Positions 18,042 to 27,330 of a DNA stretch of 64,000 nucleotides are shown here, one piece after another. Source of the DNA: Bacillota bacterium (lineage in GTDB: Bacteria > Bacillota > Bacilli > Desulfuribacillales > Desulfuribacillaceae); NCBI GenBank assembly GCA_023388635.1, contig JAEWFW010000018.1:1-64000 (forward strand). The letters run 5' to 3'. Below the pieces are notes generated by a model. That model did not search any database and was not told the origin of the DNA. It saw only the letters and a list, made by a program, of their open reading frames with translations. The translations under genes were made by a program, and so were the position numbers. Within the stretch, counting starts at the first letter, position 1. Each line of letters opens with the position of its first letter.

Positions 18042-19422
18042 CCACTTTTTAGGCAGAAAGTGGCACGTTAAGCCCAGGATTTTTATTATGCTGCTTTTGC
18101 TGATGGCGATTGTGTTTACCAGTGTTTTTGTGGCGTTCAATCTGTTTATCAATAGTTATATTCGTACGAATGTCGAGGGGCAGCTCGACGGACTTGTAAA
18201 AAATGTAAGAATGGTTGATGACAAGCCCCGGGATAAGCCACCGGACGCTCCCTATATGCCGGACCTCTCGGGGCAGCAAAAGAATCGGATTGGGGCTCGG
18301 GGTGAGGTCATTATTCTGGATTCGAATTACGCAATCAAAAGCTATGACGAGCGCGGCGATAAAGGTCTGGATGAGCTCCGGCAAGTTGCAGACTCCTTAC
18401 AGAAGCAGGCTGTGTCCCTCTCGGACGCACAGTATGTGCTCGTTAGTACGGACGAGGATACCTATTATATCTCCTCCATTGAGGATAGAAAACGTCCCGG
18501 CAACTTTTTGGTGTTCTATGTGAGCGTGGCGGGCATCAATCATCTGGTGGACACAGTCAATCTTTCTATGGCAATCATTATGGCTGTCGCTATGCTCATC
18601 TGCTTTGTAATCACCAATATTATTGCCGGATCGATTACAAAGCCGGTGAAAGTACTTTCAGCCTTTGCGGAGGAGATGGGCAAGGGCAACTTTGAAAGAA
18701 GAGACCTCGTATTTCAGGATATTGAATTCGATGAGTTGGGTGAAGCCATGAACTTATCTGCGGAAAAACTGGATGCCTATGACAAAGATCAGCGCGCCTT
18801 TTTCCAAAACGTATCTCATGAGTTGCGGACCCCACTCCAATCGATCCGTTGTTATGCCGAGGGGTTGGAATATGGGCTGATGGATGCCAAACAGTCGGGT
18901 GCGACCATCATCTCTGAGACCGACCGCCTGAGCGAACTGGTGGAAGACCTTTTATATATTTCCCGGATGGACAGCATCACATCTCATGTCGAGATGCAAG
19001 AAAATGATCTGCGGGACACCTTATCCCTGTGCGCGGAACGTCTCCGACCGATGGTCGAGAAAAATGGACTGCAATTTGAATACGAATTCGATGAGCAGCC
19101 GGTCGTGCTGTCCTACAATGAAAAACACTTGTATCGTGCCTTTTCCAACCTGATTGCAAATGCGCTTCGCTATGCCGACGAGGTTATCACGCTACATTGC
19201 CATAGCCGAGCCGGACAGATTGAGGTGTCGATCATCGATGATGGTCCCGGTATATCATGTGATGATCTGCCTCACATCTTCGAGCGCTTCTACAAGGGTA
19301 AGGATGGAAAGCACGGCATCGGGCTTTCCATTGTGAAGTCTGTTGTAGAGCTGCATGGTGGTGAGATTACAGTCGATTGCAGCGAGGGAGCACGCTTTAC
19401 TATTCTTTTTCCGAGGAAGTAA
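18025..19422 (+). CDS. Membrane sensor histidine kinase
   Basis: The sensor kinase partner of the preceding regulator, about 465 aa. It has an N-terminal membrane helix (about 18-42), an extracytoplasmic sensor region (about 43-170), a second helix (about 178-200) and a HAMP domain. The dimerisation domain has phospho-acceptor histidine in FQNVSHELRTPLQS (about 265), and the ATPase domain has NLIANALRY, DDGPGIS, FERFYKG and GIGLSIVKS. The gene overlaps the regulator by 17 bases if it starts at GTG 18025. An ATG at 18034 is also possible and neither site has a strong Shine-Dalgarno. The signal is unknown. Confidence 0.88.
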   Translation: MAGMVNHFLGRKWHVKPRIFIMLLLLMAIVFTSVFVAFNLFINSYIRTNVEGQLDGLVKNVRMVDDKPRDKPPDAPYMPDLSGQQKNRIGARGEVIILDSNYAIKSYDERGDKGLDELRQVADSLQKQAVSLSDAQYVLVSTDEDTYYISSIEDRKRPGNFLVFYVSVAGINHLVDTVNLSMAIIMAVAMLICFVITNIIAGSITKPVKVLSAFAEEMGKGNFERRDLVFQDIEFDELGEAMNLSAEKLDAYDKDQRAFFQNVSHELRTPLQSIRCYAEGLEYGLMDAKQSGATIISETDRLSELVEDLLYISRMDSITSHVEMQENDLRDTLSLCAERLRPMVEKNGLQFEYEFDEQPVVLSYNEKHLYRAFSNLIANALRYADEVITLHCHSRAGQIEVSIIDDGPGISCDDLPHIFERFYKGKDGKHGIGLSIVKSVVELHGGEITVDCSEGARFTILFPRK

Positions 19423-19494
19423 ATTACGAAGCTTGTTTACTGCGGGAATTTATCTTCCAAGTAATTGAGAAATTCGCTCTTGCGACGAAATGAA

Positions 19495-19541
19495 AAAGGA
19501 TGTTGAAAACTACCCCCCATTGTAGTTTTTCAACATCCTTT
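19495..19541. terminator. Bidirectional terminator between the kinase gene and katG
   Basis: AAAGGATGTTGAAAACTAC and its near-perfect complement GTAGTTTTTCAACATCCTTT enclose a C-rich loop. There are T runs on both strands, so it serves the two convergent genes. Confidence 0.85.
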
Positions 19542-19567
19542 AGCTTTCTAATTATCTAATAAATAAA

Positions 19568-21763
19568 TTATTTTTTAATATCAAAGCGATCGGCATTCAT
19601 TACTTTGTTCCAAGCAGATACGAAATCCTTAAGGAATTTATCCTGAGAATCATTGCAAGCATAGACTTCTGCTAACGCGCGGAGCTGAGAGTTAGAGCCA
19701 AATACGAGATCAACTCGTGTCCCCGTCCACTTCAATTCGCCTGTAGCGCGGTCGCGTCCTTCGTATACGTTTTTGTCTTCTGAGACAGGTTTCCAAGCAG
19801 TTCTCATGTCAAGCAGATTGACGAAGAAGTCATTCGTGAGAGCTTCTGGACGCTTAGTGAAGACACCATGCTGCGTCTGGTTGTGGTTAATATTTAAGAC
19901 ACGCAATCCTCCAAGTAGTACAGTCATCTCTGGAGCTGTCAATGTCAACAATTGAGCGCGGTCGAGCAACATTTCTTCGGCTCTTGTAGAAGGTGGATTC
20001 TTTTGATAGTTACGGAATCCATCTGCTTTAGGTTCCATGATCTTGAAAGAAATTACTTCTGTTTGCTCTTGGGAGGCATCCGTACGTCCCGGTGTAAACG
20101 GAACGGTAATCGAATGTCCCGCATTTTTGGCAGCCTGTTCAATTCCCGCATTACCACCTAGAACGATCAAGTCTGCGAGAGAAACTTTCTTTTGACCGGA
20201 TTGTGATTGATTAAATTCTGCTTGAATATTTTCCAATGCCGTCAACACAACCGCTAACTGATCAGGTTGATTGACTTCCCAATCTTTCTGCGGCACCAGG
20301 CGTATACGTGCCCCATTGGCACCACCGCGTCTATCGGAACCACGGAAAGTAGAGGCAGATGCCCATGCGGTACTGACTAATTGCGGTACACTGAGACCAG
20401 ATGCAAGGATTTTCTTTTTAAGATCGGTGATGTCTTGCTCATCAATCAATTCATGGTCTACAGCAGGAACTGGATCCTGCCAGATTAATTCTTCTGTCGG
20501 AACTTCAGAGCCGAGATAGAGGGAGCGAGGTCCCATATCGCGATGAGTCAGTTTGAACCATGCGCGAGCAAAGACATCTTCAAACTCTTTTGGATTCTCG
20601 TGGAATCGCTTGGCAATTGGTTTGTAAATCGGATCCATCCGCAAAGAGAGATCCGCTGTAGTCATCATTGGCGCATGGCTTTTGGCAGGATCATGGGCGT
20701 CTGGCACAGTAGTTGCTGCGTCGGGATCGGTAGGGATCCACTGCCAAGCACCGGCAGGGCTTTTTACTAAATCCCAGTCGTATTTGAACAGGGTCTCGAA
20801 ATAGCTGTTATCCCATGTGATTGGAGTTGGCGTCCATGCACCTTCAATACCACTGCCGATTGTATGAACCCCTTTACCATCGCCAAAGCTGTTTTTCCAG
20901 CCCAGCCCTTGCTCTTCAAGGTCAGCAGCTTCAGGCTCAGGACCAACAAATGACGGATCGCCGGCACCATGGCATTTGCCGAAAGTATGACCGCCAGCAA
21001 TGAGGGCAACAGTTTCTTCATCGTTCATGCCCATACGTGCGAACGTATCTCGAACGTCTTTTCCAGAAGCAAGTATGCTAGGTTGACCATTAGGTCCTTC
21101 GGGATTTACATAGATCAGTCCCATTTGTACAGCAGCCAGAGAGTTTTCCAGATCGCGGTCGCCGGAATAGCGCTTGTCGCCAAGCCATTCACCTTCTGAA
21201 CCCCAGTAGATGTCTTCTTCCGGCTCCCAAACATCTTCACGTCCGCCGGCAAAACCAAAAGTTTCCAATCCCATAGATTCGAATGCGCAGTTACCTGCAA
21301 GGATCATTAAATCAGCCCAGGAAATTTTATTTCCGTATTTTTGTTTGATAGGCCAGAGGAGACGACGTGCTTTATCTAAGTTTACGTTGTCAGGCCAACT
21401 ATTGAGCGGAGCAAAGCGTTGCGTGCCGTTTACACCGCCCCCACGACCGTCGGCTAGTCGATATGTGCCGGCGCTGTGCCAAGCCATTCGGATAAAAAAA
21501 GGACCATAGTGACCATAGTCGGCTGGCCACCAATCTTGAGAATCAGTCATTAGGGCGTATAGATCTTCTTTTAAAGCTTCCAAATCGAGTTTTTTGAACT
21601 CTTCGGCATAGTTAAATTCCGGATCCATTGGATTGCTTAAATTGGAATTCTGATGCAGGATTTTAAGATCTAACTGGTTTGGCCACCAGTCTTTGTTTTT
21701 CGTACCACCACCTGCGTGGGTGCTTCTCGTGTGTCCTGTTACTGGGCATTTCATTTCTGTCAT
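19568..21763 (-). CDS. katG: Catalase-peroxidase KatG
   Basis: A 731-aa bifunctional haem enzyme that destroys hydrogen peroxide. The N-terminal haem domain has the distal RMAWHSAGTYR motif (Arg, Trp, His), Tyr in MGLIYVNPEGP and Met in TFARMGMNDEE, which together form the Met-Tyr-Trp adduct. The proximal histidine is in IAGGHTFGKCHG. The second, haem-free domain is complete. An upstream in-frame ATG at 21841 is not used: the ATG at 21763 has a perfect AGGAGGT site and gives the family's MTEMKCPV-type start. It stands alone with its own promoter region. It suggests oxygen exposure in an otherwise anaerobe-like gene set. Confidence 0.97.
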   Translation of the reverse strand: MTEMKCPVTGHTRSTHAGGGTKNKDWWPNQLDLKILHQNSNLSNPMDPEFNYAEEFKKLDLEALKEDLYALMTDSQDWWPADYGHYGPFFIRMAWHSAGTYRLADGRGGGVNGTQRFAPLNSWPDNVNLDKARRLLWPIKQKYGNKISWADLMILAGNCAFESMGLETFGFAGGREDVWEPEEDIYWGSEGEWLGDKRYSGDRDLENSLAAVQMGLIYVNPEGPNGQPSILASGKDVRDTFARMGMNDEETVALIAGGHTFGKCHGAGDPSFVGPEPEAADLEEQGLGWKNSFGDGKGVHTIGSGIEGAWTPTPITWDNSYFETLFKYDWDLVKSPAGAWQWIPTDPDAATTVPDAHDPAKSHAPMMTTADLSLRMDPIYKPIAKRFHENPKEFEDVFARAWFKLTHRDMGPRSLYLGSEVPTEELIWQDPVPAVDHELIDEQDITDLKKKILASGLSVPQLVSTAWASASTFRGSDRRGGANGARIRLVPQKDWEVNQPDQLAVVLTALENIQAEFNQSQSGQKKVSLADLIVLGGNAGIEQAAKNAGHSITVPFTPGRTDASQEQTEVISFKIMEPKADGFRNYQKNPPSTRAEEMLLDRAQLLTLTAPEMTVLLGGLRVLNINHNQTQHGVFTKRPEALTNDFFVNLLDMRTAWKPVSEDKNVYEGRDRATGELKWTGTRVDLVFGSNSQLRALAEVYACNDSQDKFLKDFVSAWNKVMNADRFDIKK

Positions 21764-22078
21764 ACTAAATACCTCCTTATAAATGATAGATGAGTTACTT
21801 TTGCTATAAAAAATTGCATAGTTGATGGTTAAAAGATGCAATTTTGATTGATTATAATTTGATTATATATTTAAATTTGTAACTTTTCAAGAGCGAAAAT
21901 TGGAAAATAGTTTTTAAATACAAATTTTTAAAACTCTTCAAAGGAAAACACATTTTTTTGTGGAATATAAAAAATACTTTGTTTTTTAGGTTTCCGACCT
22001 AATCTCTTGAGGAATTCTACAATTTGTGTGCGAATTCCTTTTTTATGATAGAAATCTACCGTTGAAAGGGGAGTGTCT

Positions 22079-22561
22079 ATGGGCGGTATTATCATCAGTA
22101 AATTAGAAAATGAAAATAGTATTTATATGGATACAATTGCTGAATGGATGTATGATTGGTGGGGAAATAAAGATGGTTATTCATTAGAAGCGATGCGTTG
22201 CTTTATCAAGCACAGTTTGGGAAAAGACCGGTTACCACATACCTATATTGCGTTGATCGATCAGCATATCGCGGGGATGTTTCAATTTTCTTATACGGAT
22301 CTGGTATGCAGACCCGATATCTATCCGTGGCTGTGTAACGTCTATGTCGCACCAAATTATAGGCATCAGGGTGTTTTCAAGACGATGATGCATCAAGTAG
22401 TTGATTGTGCGAGGAATGTAGCATTACGAGAACTGTTTCTTTATACGAAACATGAGGGTTTGTACGAAAAGTATGGCTGGAGATTTGTGAGTGAGATTGC
22501 AACATTTACAAATGATCAGCATATGCAAAGACTGTACAGGCTAGATTTAAGTGAAGGCTAA
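22079..22561 (+). CDS. GNAT-family N-acetyltransferase
   Basis: A 160-aa GNAT enzyme that would transfer an acetyl group from acetyl-CoA to an unknown amine. The fold is recognised from the order of elements, with LCNVYVAPNYRHQGVFKTMM as the CoA-binding R/Q-x-x-G segment (about 86-104), then ELFLYTKHEGLYEKYGWRF, the usual strand and C-terminal tyrosine region. The GTG at 22073 is in frame, but the ATG at 22079 is better spaced from AAAGGGGA. It stands alone. Confidence 0.8.
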   Translation: MGGIIISKLENENSIYMDTIAEWMYDWWGNKDGYSLEAMRCFIKHSLGKDRLPHTYIALIDQHIAGMFQFSYTDLVCRPDIYPWLCNVYVAPNYRHQGVFKTMMHQVVDCARNVALRELFLYTKHEGLYEKYGWRFVSEIATFTNDQHMQRLYRLDLSEG

Positions 22562-22690
22562 TTATTTTTGTAGATACCATTGATACATTAATCAAATGAA
22601 GGTATAAGCTTTATAAATATACGTTGTAAAATAGGTATAAATAATTTAGAATGAATACAAATATGTCATAATTATTAGAGGAGATTAGAG

Positions 22691-24193
22691 ATGAGTCTTT
22701 TCAAGAAAGCGCCTTGCGAAGAGGCTATATGTGTGATTCGGAGTGTGGAAGAGAGATTGAATGGACAGAAAGTTCCGCTTCCCGATGTGAAATACCCCAT
22801 TCATCAAAATCTCGTAAGAATTTTTGACAAGCTATTATCCAGTGAAGAGAGTATGTCTGTCAATGCAAAGCAAATGATCGGGCTGACTTCCGCATTGAGT
22901 AATTTTGACGTTGAAATGACCCACTCTTCTAACAAATTGATCGATTTCGCCAAAGAGATGTCGAGCATCAGTGAGTCAAATTTAGCGATTGTCGAAGAGA
23001 TCAGTGCAAGTATGAATGAAGTGAGCAGCACTGTAGGTCAAACCGCCGATATTATGAACGATCTTCAAGAATCATCGGGCAGGCTTGTCCAGAAAAATGA
23101 TGAGAGTATCATCTTAATTAATGAAATCGATGTGCTTAAAAATGATGTCTCTCATGATGCGGAATTGATGAGTGATCAGATTCGAATTTTGGTAGAGATG
23201 GCGGCGAAGGTCAATGAAATCGTCGATGGTGTAGAGAATATTGCCAATCAGACGAATCTTCTGGCGTTAAATGCTGCGATTGAGGCGGCACGGGCGGGAG
23301 AAGCGGGTAAGGGCTTTGCCGTAGTAGCAGATGAAGTGAGGAAGCTGGCGGACAATACTAAAACCAGCTTGGGTGATATGCGCTCGTTTGTCAATAATAT
23401 TCAGCAGGCGGCTGTCAGCGGACGAACAAGTATGGAAAATACCATGGATTCGACAAGTAAGATGCACTCCAAATTGGATATTATATCGACAACGATCGTC
23501 GACAATGTATCGATGCTTAAAAACGCGATTAGCAATGTAGATCAAATTACGGAATCCCTTGACAATATCAAAGAATCGACGAATCAGATCAATCAAGCGA
23601 TGTCCGTATCGGCTCAGGATGCAGAAAAACTCAATATGATGACACAGACGATTCAGGAAGAAGCGACGACAAGCTCCAGGAACGCCGGAGAGATATCACG
23701 GATTGATAATGAACTCAGCGGCATTGTACGCGATATGATTACTGCACTAAATGGTGGCAAACATGCCATATCCAATAAAGAATTACTTGAAAATATCATC
23801 AAAGCGAAGGAAGCTCACTCCAAATGGCTGCAAAACTTGAAGAGAATCGTAGCGGAGATGGTTGTATATCCGTTACAAACGAATTCTAAGAAATGCGGTT
23901 TCGGACATTTTTACCATTCGATTGATGTTTCCGGCACCGTTTTAGAAACTGTGTGGCAGAACGTCGATCATATTCATGATGAATTTCACACAAATGGCAG
24001 CAGAGTCATAGAGGCAGTCAAAAAGAACAATCGAGAGTTGGCAAACAAACTGTTACTGGAAACAGAAAAACTTTCCCAAAGTATTTTTGCGAATTTGGAT
24101 AGCATCATCAATACCATAGAAACAAGTGCGACTAAGGGAATTGAGATATTGAGAACGGCAAGGATTTCAAATGAGGAAAAGATCTATAATTAA
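22691..24193 (+). CDS. Soluble chemoreceptor with zinc-binding CZB domain
   Basis: A 500-aa methyl-accepting chemotaxis protein without membrane segments. The signalling domain (about 95-330) has the conserved hairpin tip in NQTNLLALNAAIEAARAGEAG. The C-terminal region (about 375-490) matches the CZB (chemoreceptor zinc-binding) domain, with the histidine in EAHSKWLQNL, cysteine in KKCGFGHFY and histidines in VDHIHDEFH, the 3His/1Cys zinc set. CZB proteins sense zinc or, through the zinc-bound cysteine, oxidants such as hypochlorite. The receptor is cytosolic. The ATG at 22691 follows AGAGGAG. It has its own terminator. Confidence 0.9.
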   Translation: MSLFKKAPCEEAICVIRSVEERLNGQKVPLPDVKYPIHQNLVRIFDKLLSSEESMSVNAKQMIGLTSALSNFDVEMTHSSNKLIDFAKEMSSISESNLAIVEEISASMNEVSSTVGQTADIMNDLQESSGRLVQKNDESIILINEIDVLKNDVSHDAELMSDQIRILVEMAAKVNEIVDGVENIANQTNLLALNAAIEAARAGEAGKGFAVVADEVRKLADNTKTSLGDMRSFVNNIQQAAVSGRTSMENTMDSTSKMHSKLDIISTTIVDNVSMLKNAISNVDQITESLDNIKESTNQINQAMSVSAQDAEKLNMMTQTIQEEATTSSRNAGEISRIDNELSGIVRDMITALNGGKHAISNKELLENIIKAKEAHSKWLQNLKRIVAEMVVYPLQTNSKKCGFGHFYHSIDVSGTVLETVWQNVDHIHDEFHTNGSRVIEAVKKNNRELANKLLLETEKLSQSIFANLDSIINTIETSATKGIEILRTARISNEEKIYN

Positions 24194-24268
24194 TAGAGAG
24201 CGAACTAACGAGATCATAAAGCAGGCAGTATTTTATCCGACAACCGATTTATCCAATATGAATTTTTA

Positions 24269-24317
24269 AGGCTAAGTTTTCCGGTCCCGTGTAATGACCT
24301 GGGAACTTAGCTTTTTA
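24269..24317 (+). terminator. Terminator after the CZB chemoreceptor gene
   Basis: GGCTAAGTT... pairs with ...AACTTAGC, with inner GGTCCC/GGGAAC pairs, and ends in TTTTT. Confidence 0.75.
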
Positions 24318-24425
24318 TATTATCAGAATTTGCGGGAAAGAATAGTTTGTCTCCTCTGGTTTGTCTACGGAGCGTAGATTGTTTCCGTAGACATATCCCA
24401 GTAAAATAAACATGAGGTGAGTATA

Positions 24426-24770
24426 ATGAATATGCAACGAAAAAAACAACTAATAGAAGCATATAAAAACCGTCATCCTGAAATGGGTGTCATTTCCTTC
24501 CGCTGTAAAGCGACCGGTGAATCCTTTTTGGGGATTTCCAAAGATACGAAGACGGGCTTTAATGGAATCCGCGTCAGACTTGCGGCGAATTATCATCCGA
24601 ATAAGCGGTTGCAAGAGTTATGGAATGCCTATGGTGCCGATGGATTTGAGTGTTCTGTGGTAAAAACTCTGAAATATGAAGATCCCCATGAAGACCATAC
24701 AAATAAATTAGAAGCTTTGCGGGAACAATGTTTGGCAGATGATCCGCAGGCAAGGAGGATTTGGAAATGA
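24426..24770 (+). CDS. GIY-YIG-nuclease-like small protein
   Basis: A 114-aa protein belonging to a family annotated as GIY-YIG nuclease-like in Bacillota. The GIY and YIG strands appear as GVISF and SFLGIS, followed by NGIRVRLAANYHPNKRLQELWNAYG (charged helix with candidate catalytic Arg) and FECSVV (candidate metal-binding Glu). Both signature triads are altered, so nuclease activity is uncertain. The ATG at 24426 has a GAGGTG site. An in-frame GTG at 24417 is less likely. The stop overlaps the start of the next gene by 4 bases (ATGA), so the two are coupled. Confidence 0.65.
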   Translation: MNMQRKKQLIEAYKNRHPEMGVISFRCKATGESFLGISKDTKTGFNGIRVRLAANYHPNKRLQELWNAYGADGFECSVVKTLKYEDPHEDHTNKLEALREQCLADDPQARRIWK

Positions 24771-25231
24771 ATGAAAAGATCGTAATGACCGCAGATCAAT
24801 ACGACCGCATTGACGGGCGAAACGCGTATAGCTCTGATATTAAACGGCTGACTTTGGGTGCCCCGACGATAGAGGTAAATGAGAAGATGCAAATTGCTTT
24901 ACAACTTTGGCGAGAAAAAACAGATGGCACGTTGGAAATCGACACGGAGTTGCCGATTCACCAGGTATTCGATGCCATGATCTTTCTCAGCCGAACTCTA
25001 TTGTATTTCAGAGAAGCGTATCGTATGCCGTTACTGTACGACCCGGATAAACCGGATGTGGAACGAGTCGGTATCCAGGGCGGGGTGATGCCGATTGCTG
25101 TTTGTGCGGAAAACCCAAATATCAATGAAGATATACAAAAATTCTCCCAAGCGTTAAATGACTTAGGCGAATTGACCGGTGAGCGACTGCGTACACTAAC
25201 CAGAATTCTTGAAGAATTGGAGTGTTATTAA
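24767..25231 (+). CDS. Conserved protein of unknown function
   Basis: A 154-aa soluble protein with no signal peptide or membrane segment. It contains DAMIFLSRTLLYF (helical) and the glycine-rich VERVGIQGGVMPI, and a C-terminal helix LGELTGERLRTLTRILEELE. I do not recognise a characterised family and no catalytic motif stands out. The start at 24767 has AAGGAGG 8 bases upstream. It overlaps the GIY-YIG-like gene by 4 bases and the MoxR-VWA gene by 1 base, so it probably works in the same complex or pathway. Confidence 0.75.
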   Translation: MNEKIVMTADQYDRIDGRNAYSSDIKRLTLGAPTIEVNEKMQIALQLWREKTDGTLEIDTELPIHQVFDAMIFLSRTLLYFREAYRMPLLYDPDKPDVERVGIQGGVMPIAVCAENPNINEDIQKFSQALNDLGELTGERLRTLTRILEELECY

Positions 25232-27294
25232 TGGAGACGAATTGGCTTCTGTCACCTGCAAGGCAGTTGACGGAAGAAGAAAAATCCCTCGTCTGGCAGA
25301 AGCCGGCGATGCATATCGAGAGTGACGCTGAACGGCGTATCTGCTCAGAAGTGAAGCGAAATTGGACACGCGGTGAAATGAAAATCACTAATATTTTGTT
25401 GGAGGGAGACGCAGGCTCAGGTAAAACCCAGCTCGCCAAGGCACTGTCAGCCAATTTTGGTCTGCCTTATACCAAAGTAACTTGCTTTGCCGATATGGAC
25501 AAATCCGATGTACTCGGTTCGATTTTGCCGGTATTACCCGAGGGTGAGGCTGATACAGATGGTAGAGAGAACAGGAAAGGGAAAGACGTGGAGTATAAAT
25601 ACTACCCATCGGAAATTGTCCGTGCCTACGAAAACGGATGGTTACTGGAAATTCAAGAGCCAACCGTTATTCGCGACGCGGCGGTGCTGATGGCGTTAAA
25701 CTCTGCATTGGAACCGGATGGAAGTATCAATCTACCCACTCGGATCGTCCGCCGTCACCCGGATTTTATGACCGTCATCACTACGAACCGTGGTTATAAC
25801 GGCTGCCGTCCTTTAAATGAGGCATTGCGTGATCGGGTACAACATACGGAGAAAATGGATTTACCTGTTATTGAAGTCATGATGGAACGGGCGGCAGCTA
25901 AGACCGGCTGTAAAGATGAGAAGCTGTTGCGAATATTAGCACAGGTCATTATTACACTTGATCAAACAGCTAAGGCAAACGCAATTAAGGGTGTGGCAGG
26001 TATGCGTTCCTATTTCTTTTGGGCGGACGCCGTTCTGCAAGGTGCAGAACCGATCAACGCTCTTTATCATAAGGTCATTTATAAAATTACTACCGATCCC
26101 GATGAAATCGTTATTTTGGAGCAAGCTTTGTCCGAGGGTGGGATGTTGCAGTCATTGGAGGAAATTTTTGATCGTCCGATCGTTACGAACGGAGACGTGA
26201 TGGAAGTCCACACAGAGGGAGTTATAGACGGAGAATTTAGTGGTTCTGATTCCGGTAGAGAACGAAAGCCAGCGGTTGCCCTGCGGAAATCTGCCGATAG
26301 CGAGGGGGATGCAACCGGTGCGACGGAAACGGTCACTGACACGCAAAGTTCAGACAATGGCGACGACGGAGTGCCGGTGTATCATGAGTTACAGGACGAA
26401 TCGAAAGAATTAGAGGAACAGCAGCGCGCTTTTCGCAAGCATTTGAATCAACAAGCACGGGAGTTGATCAAAGGCTCGATCCACGAAAAGGTCAATCTGA
26501 TTGTCCACCGTCCCGAGGCGACACCGGCACATCATCATGAATATCATCGAATTGCTTCCGTACTTATGCCGGTTATTCGAGAATTGGTGCGGAAAACCAA
26601 GCCGCTGTTAGAGCATGAGGTATCTACTGAGTTTGCTCAAAACCGCCTATACGGAACGAAGTTCCATGCAGACAAGTTGTGTTCTCCCGATTTTCGCTAC
26701 TTTTCTAAAAAGCGTCCACCGGAGGAAAATCCTTCGCTCGCCGTAGCCCTCCGGATTGATCAATCGGCATCGATGAACGCATTTGGGAGGTTAGATGCGG
26801 CGAAACAGGCTGCTGTTGCTGTCTATGAATTTTGTGAAAGTTGTGGTATACCATTGCTGATTTACGGTGATACGGCTGATCGTTCTCCATTGGAGAAGAT
26901 GTCGCTATACTCCTACATTGATTGGGAAGAATGGAAACTGAACGATAAGTATTCCCTGATGGCAATTCAGAGTCACAGCAATAACCGCGATGGGATGGCG
27001 TTACGTATTCTGGCGGAAAAGTTAATCAAAGCTCCCCAGAACACAAAATTGTTCATCAGTATCAGTGATGGACAACCCAAAGCTCTGCCGGACTATACAG
27101 GCGCTACGGCTATAGAAGATATGAAAAGCGTCATTCAAGAATACAGCCGCAAGGGTATTCTGTTCCTGGCTGCTGCTATTGGGCAAGATAAAGAAATGAT
27201 CAGCGATATTTATGGACAGGAACGTTTTATGGACATCACCGATTTACGGCAGCTTCCGACCCGGCTCGTGCAAATTATTGCAAATTATTTGTAA
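25231..27294 (+). CDS. MoxR-type AAA ATPase fused to a VWA domain
   Basis: A 687-aa protein combining a MoxR-like AAA+ domain and a von Willebrand factor A domain in one chain, which in NorQ/NorD or CbbQ/CbbO systems are separate proteins. The AAA part has Walker A EGDAGSGKTQ (about 58-67), a Walker B-like WLLEIQEP (E-I-Q-E instead of the usual D-E) and sensor ITTNRGYNG. An acidic, low-complexity linker (about 325-400) follows. The VWA part has a MIDAS site D510-x-S512-x-S514 (RIDQSASM) and ISDGQPK. Such machines use ATP to insert metals or remodel partner proteins. The client is unknown. The start overlaps the previous stop by one base. Confidence 0.85.
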   Translation: METNWLLSPARQLTEEEKSLVWQKPAMHIESDAERRICSEVKRNWTRGEMKITNILLEGDAGSGKTQLAKALSANFGLPYTKVTCFADMDKSDVLGSILPVLPEGEADTDGRENRKGKDVEYKYYPSEIVRAYENGWLLEIQEPTVIRDAAVLMALNSALEPDGSINLPTRIVRRHPDFMTVITTNRGYNGCRPLNEALRDRVQHTEKMDLPVIEVMMERAAAKTGCKDEKLLRILAQVIITLDQTAKANAIKGVAGMRSYFFWADAVLQGAEPINALYHKVIYKITTDPDEIVILEQALSEGGMLQSLEEIFDRPIVTNGDVMEVHTEGVIDGEFSGSDSGRERKPAVALRKSADSEGDATGATETVTDTQSSDNGDDGVPVYHELQDESKELEEQQRAFRKHLNQQARELIKGSIHEKVNLIVHRPEATPAHHHEYHRIASVLMPVIRELVRKTKPLLEHEVSTEFAQNRLYGTKFHADKLCSPDFRYFSKKRPPEENPSLAVALRIDQSASMNAFGRLDAAKQAAVAVYEFCESCGIPLLIYGDTADRSPLEKMSLYSYIDWEEWKLNDKYSLMAIQSHSNNRDGMALRILAEKLIKAPQNTKLFISISDGQPKALPDYTGATAIEDMKSVIQEYSRKGILFLAAAIGQDKEMISDIYGQERFMDITDLRQLPTRLVQIIANYL

Positions 27295-27330
27295 CCATGA
27301 GAAACTAAAAAAAGAATGGAGGGATACGCG

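Noticed and set aside
21852..21866. PerR-box-like sequence TTATAATTTGATTAT upstream of katG
   Set aside because: The half sites are separated by three bases instead of one and the region is AT-rich, so a chance match is likely.
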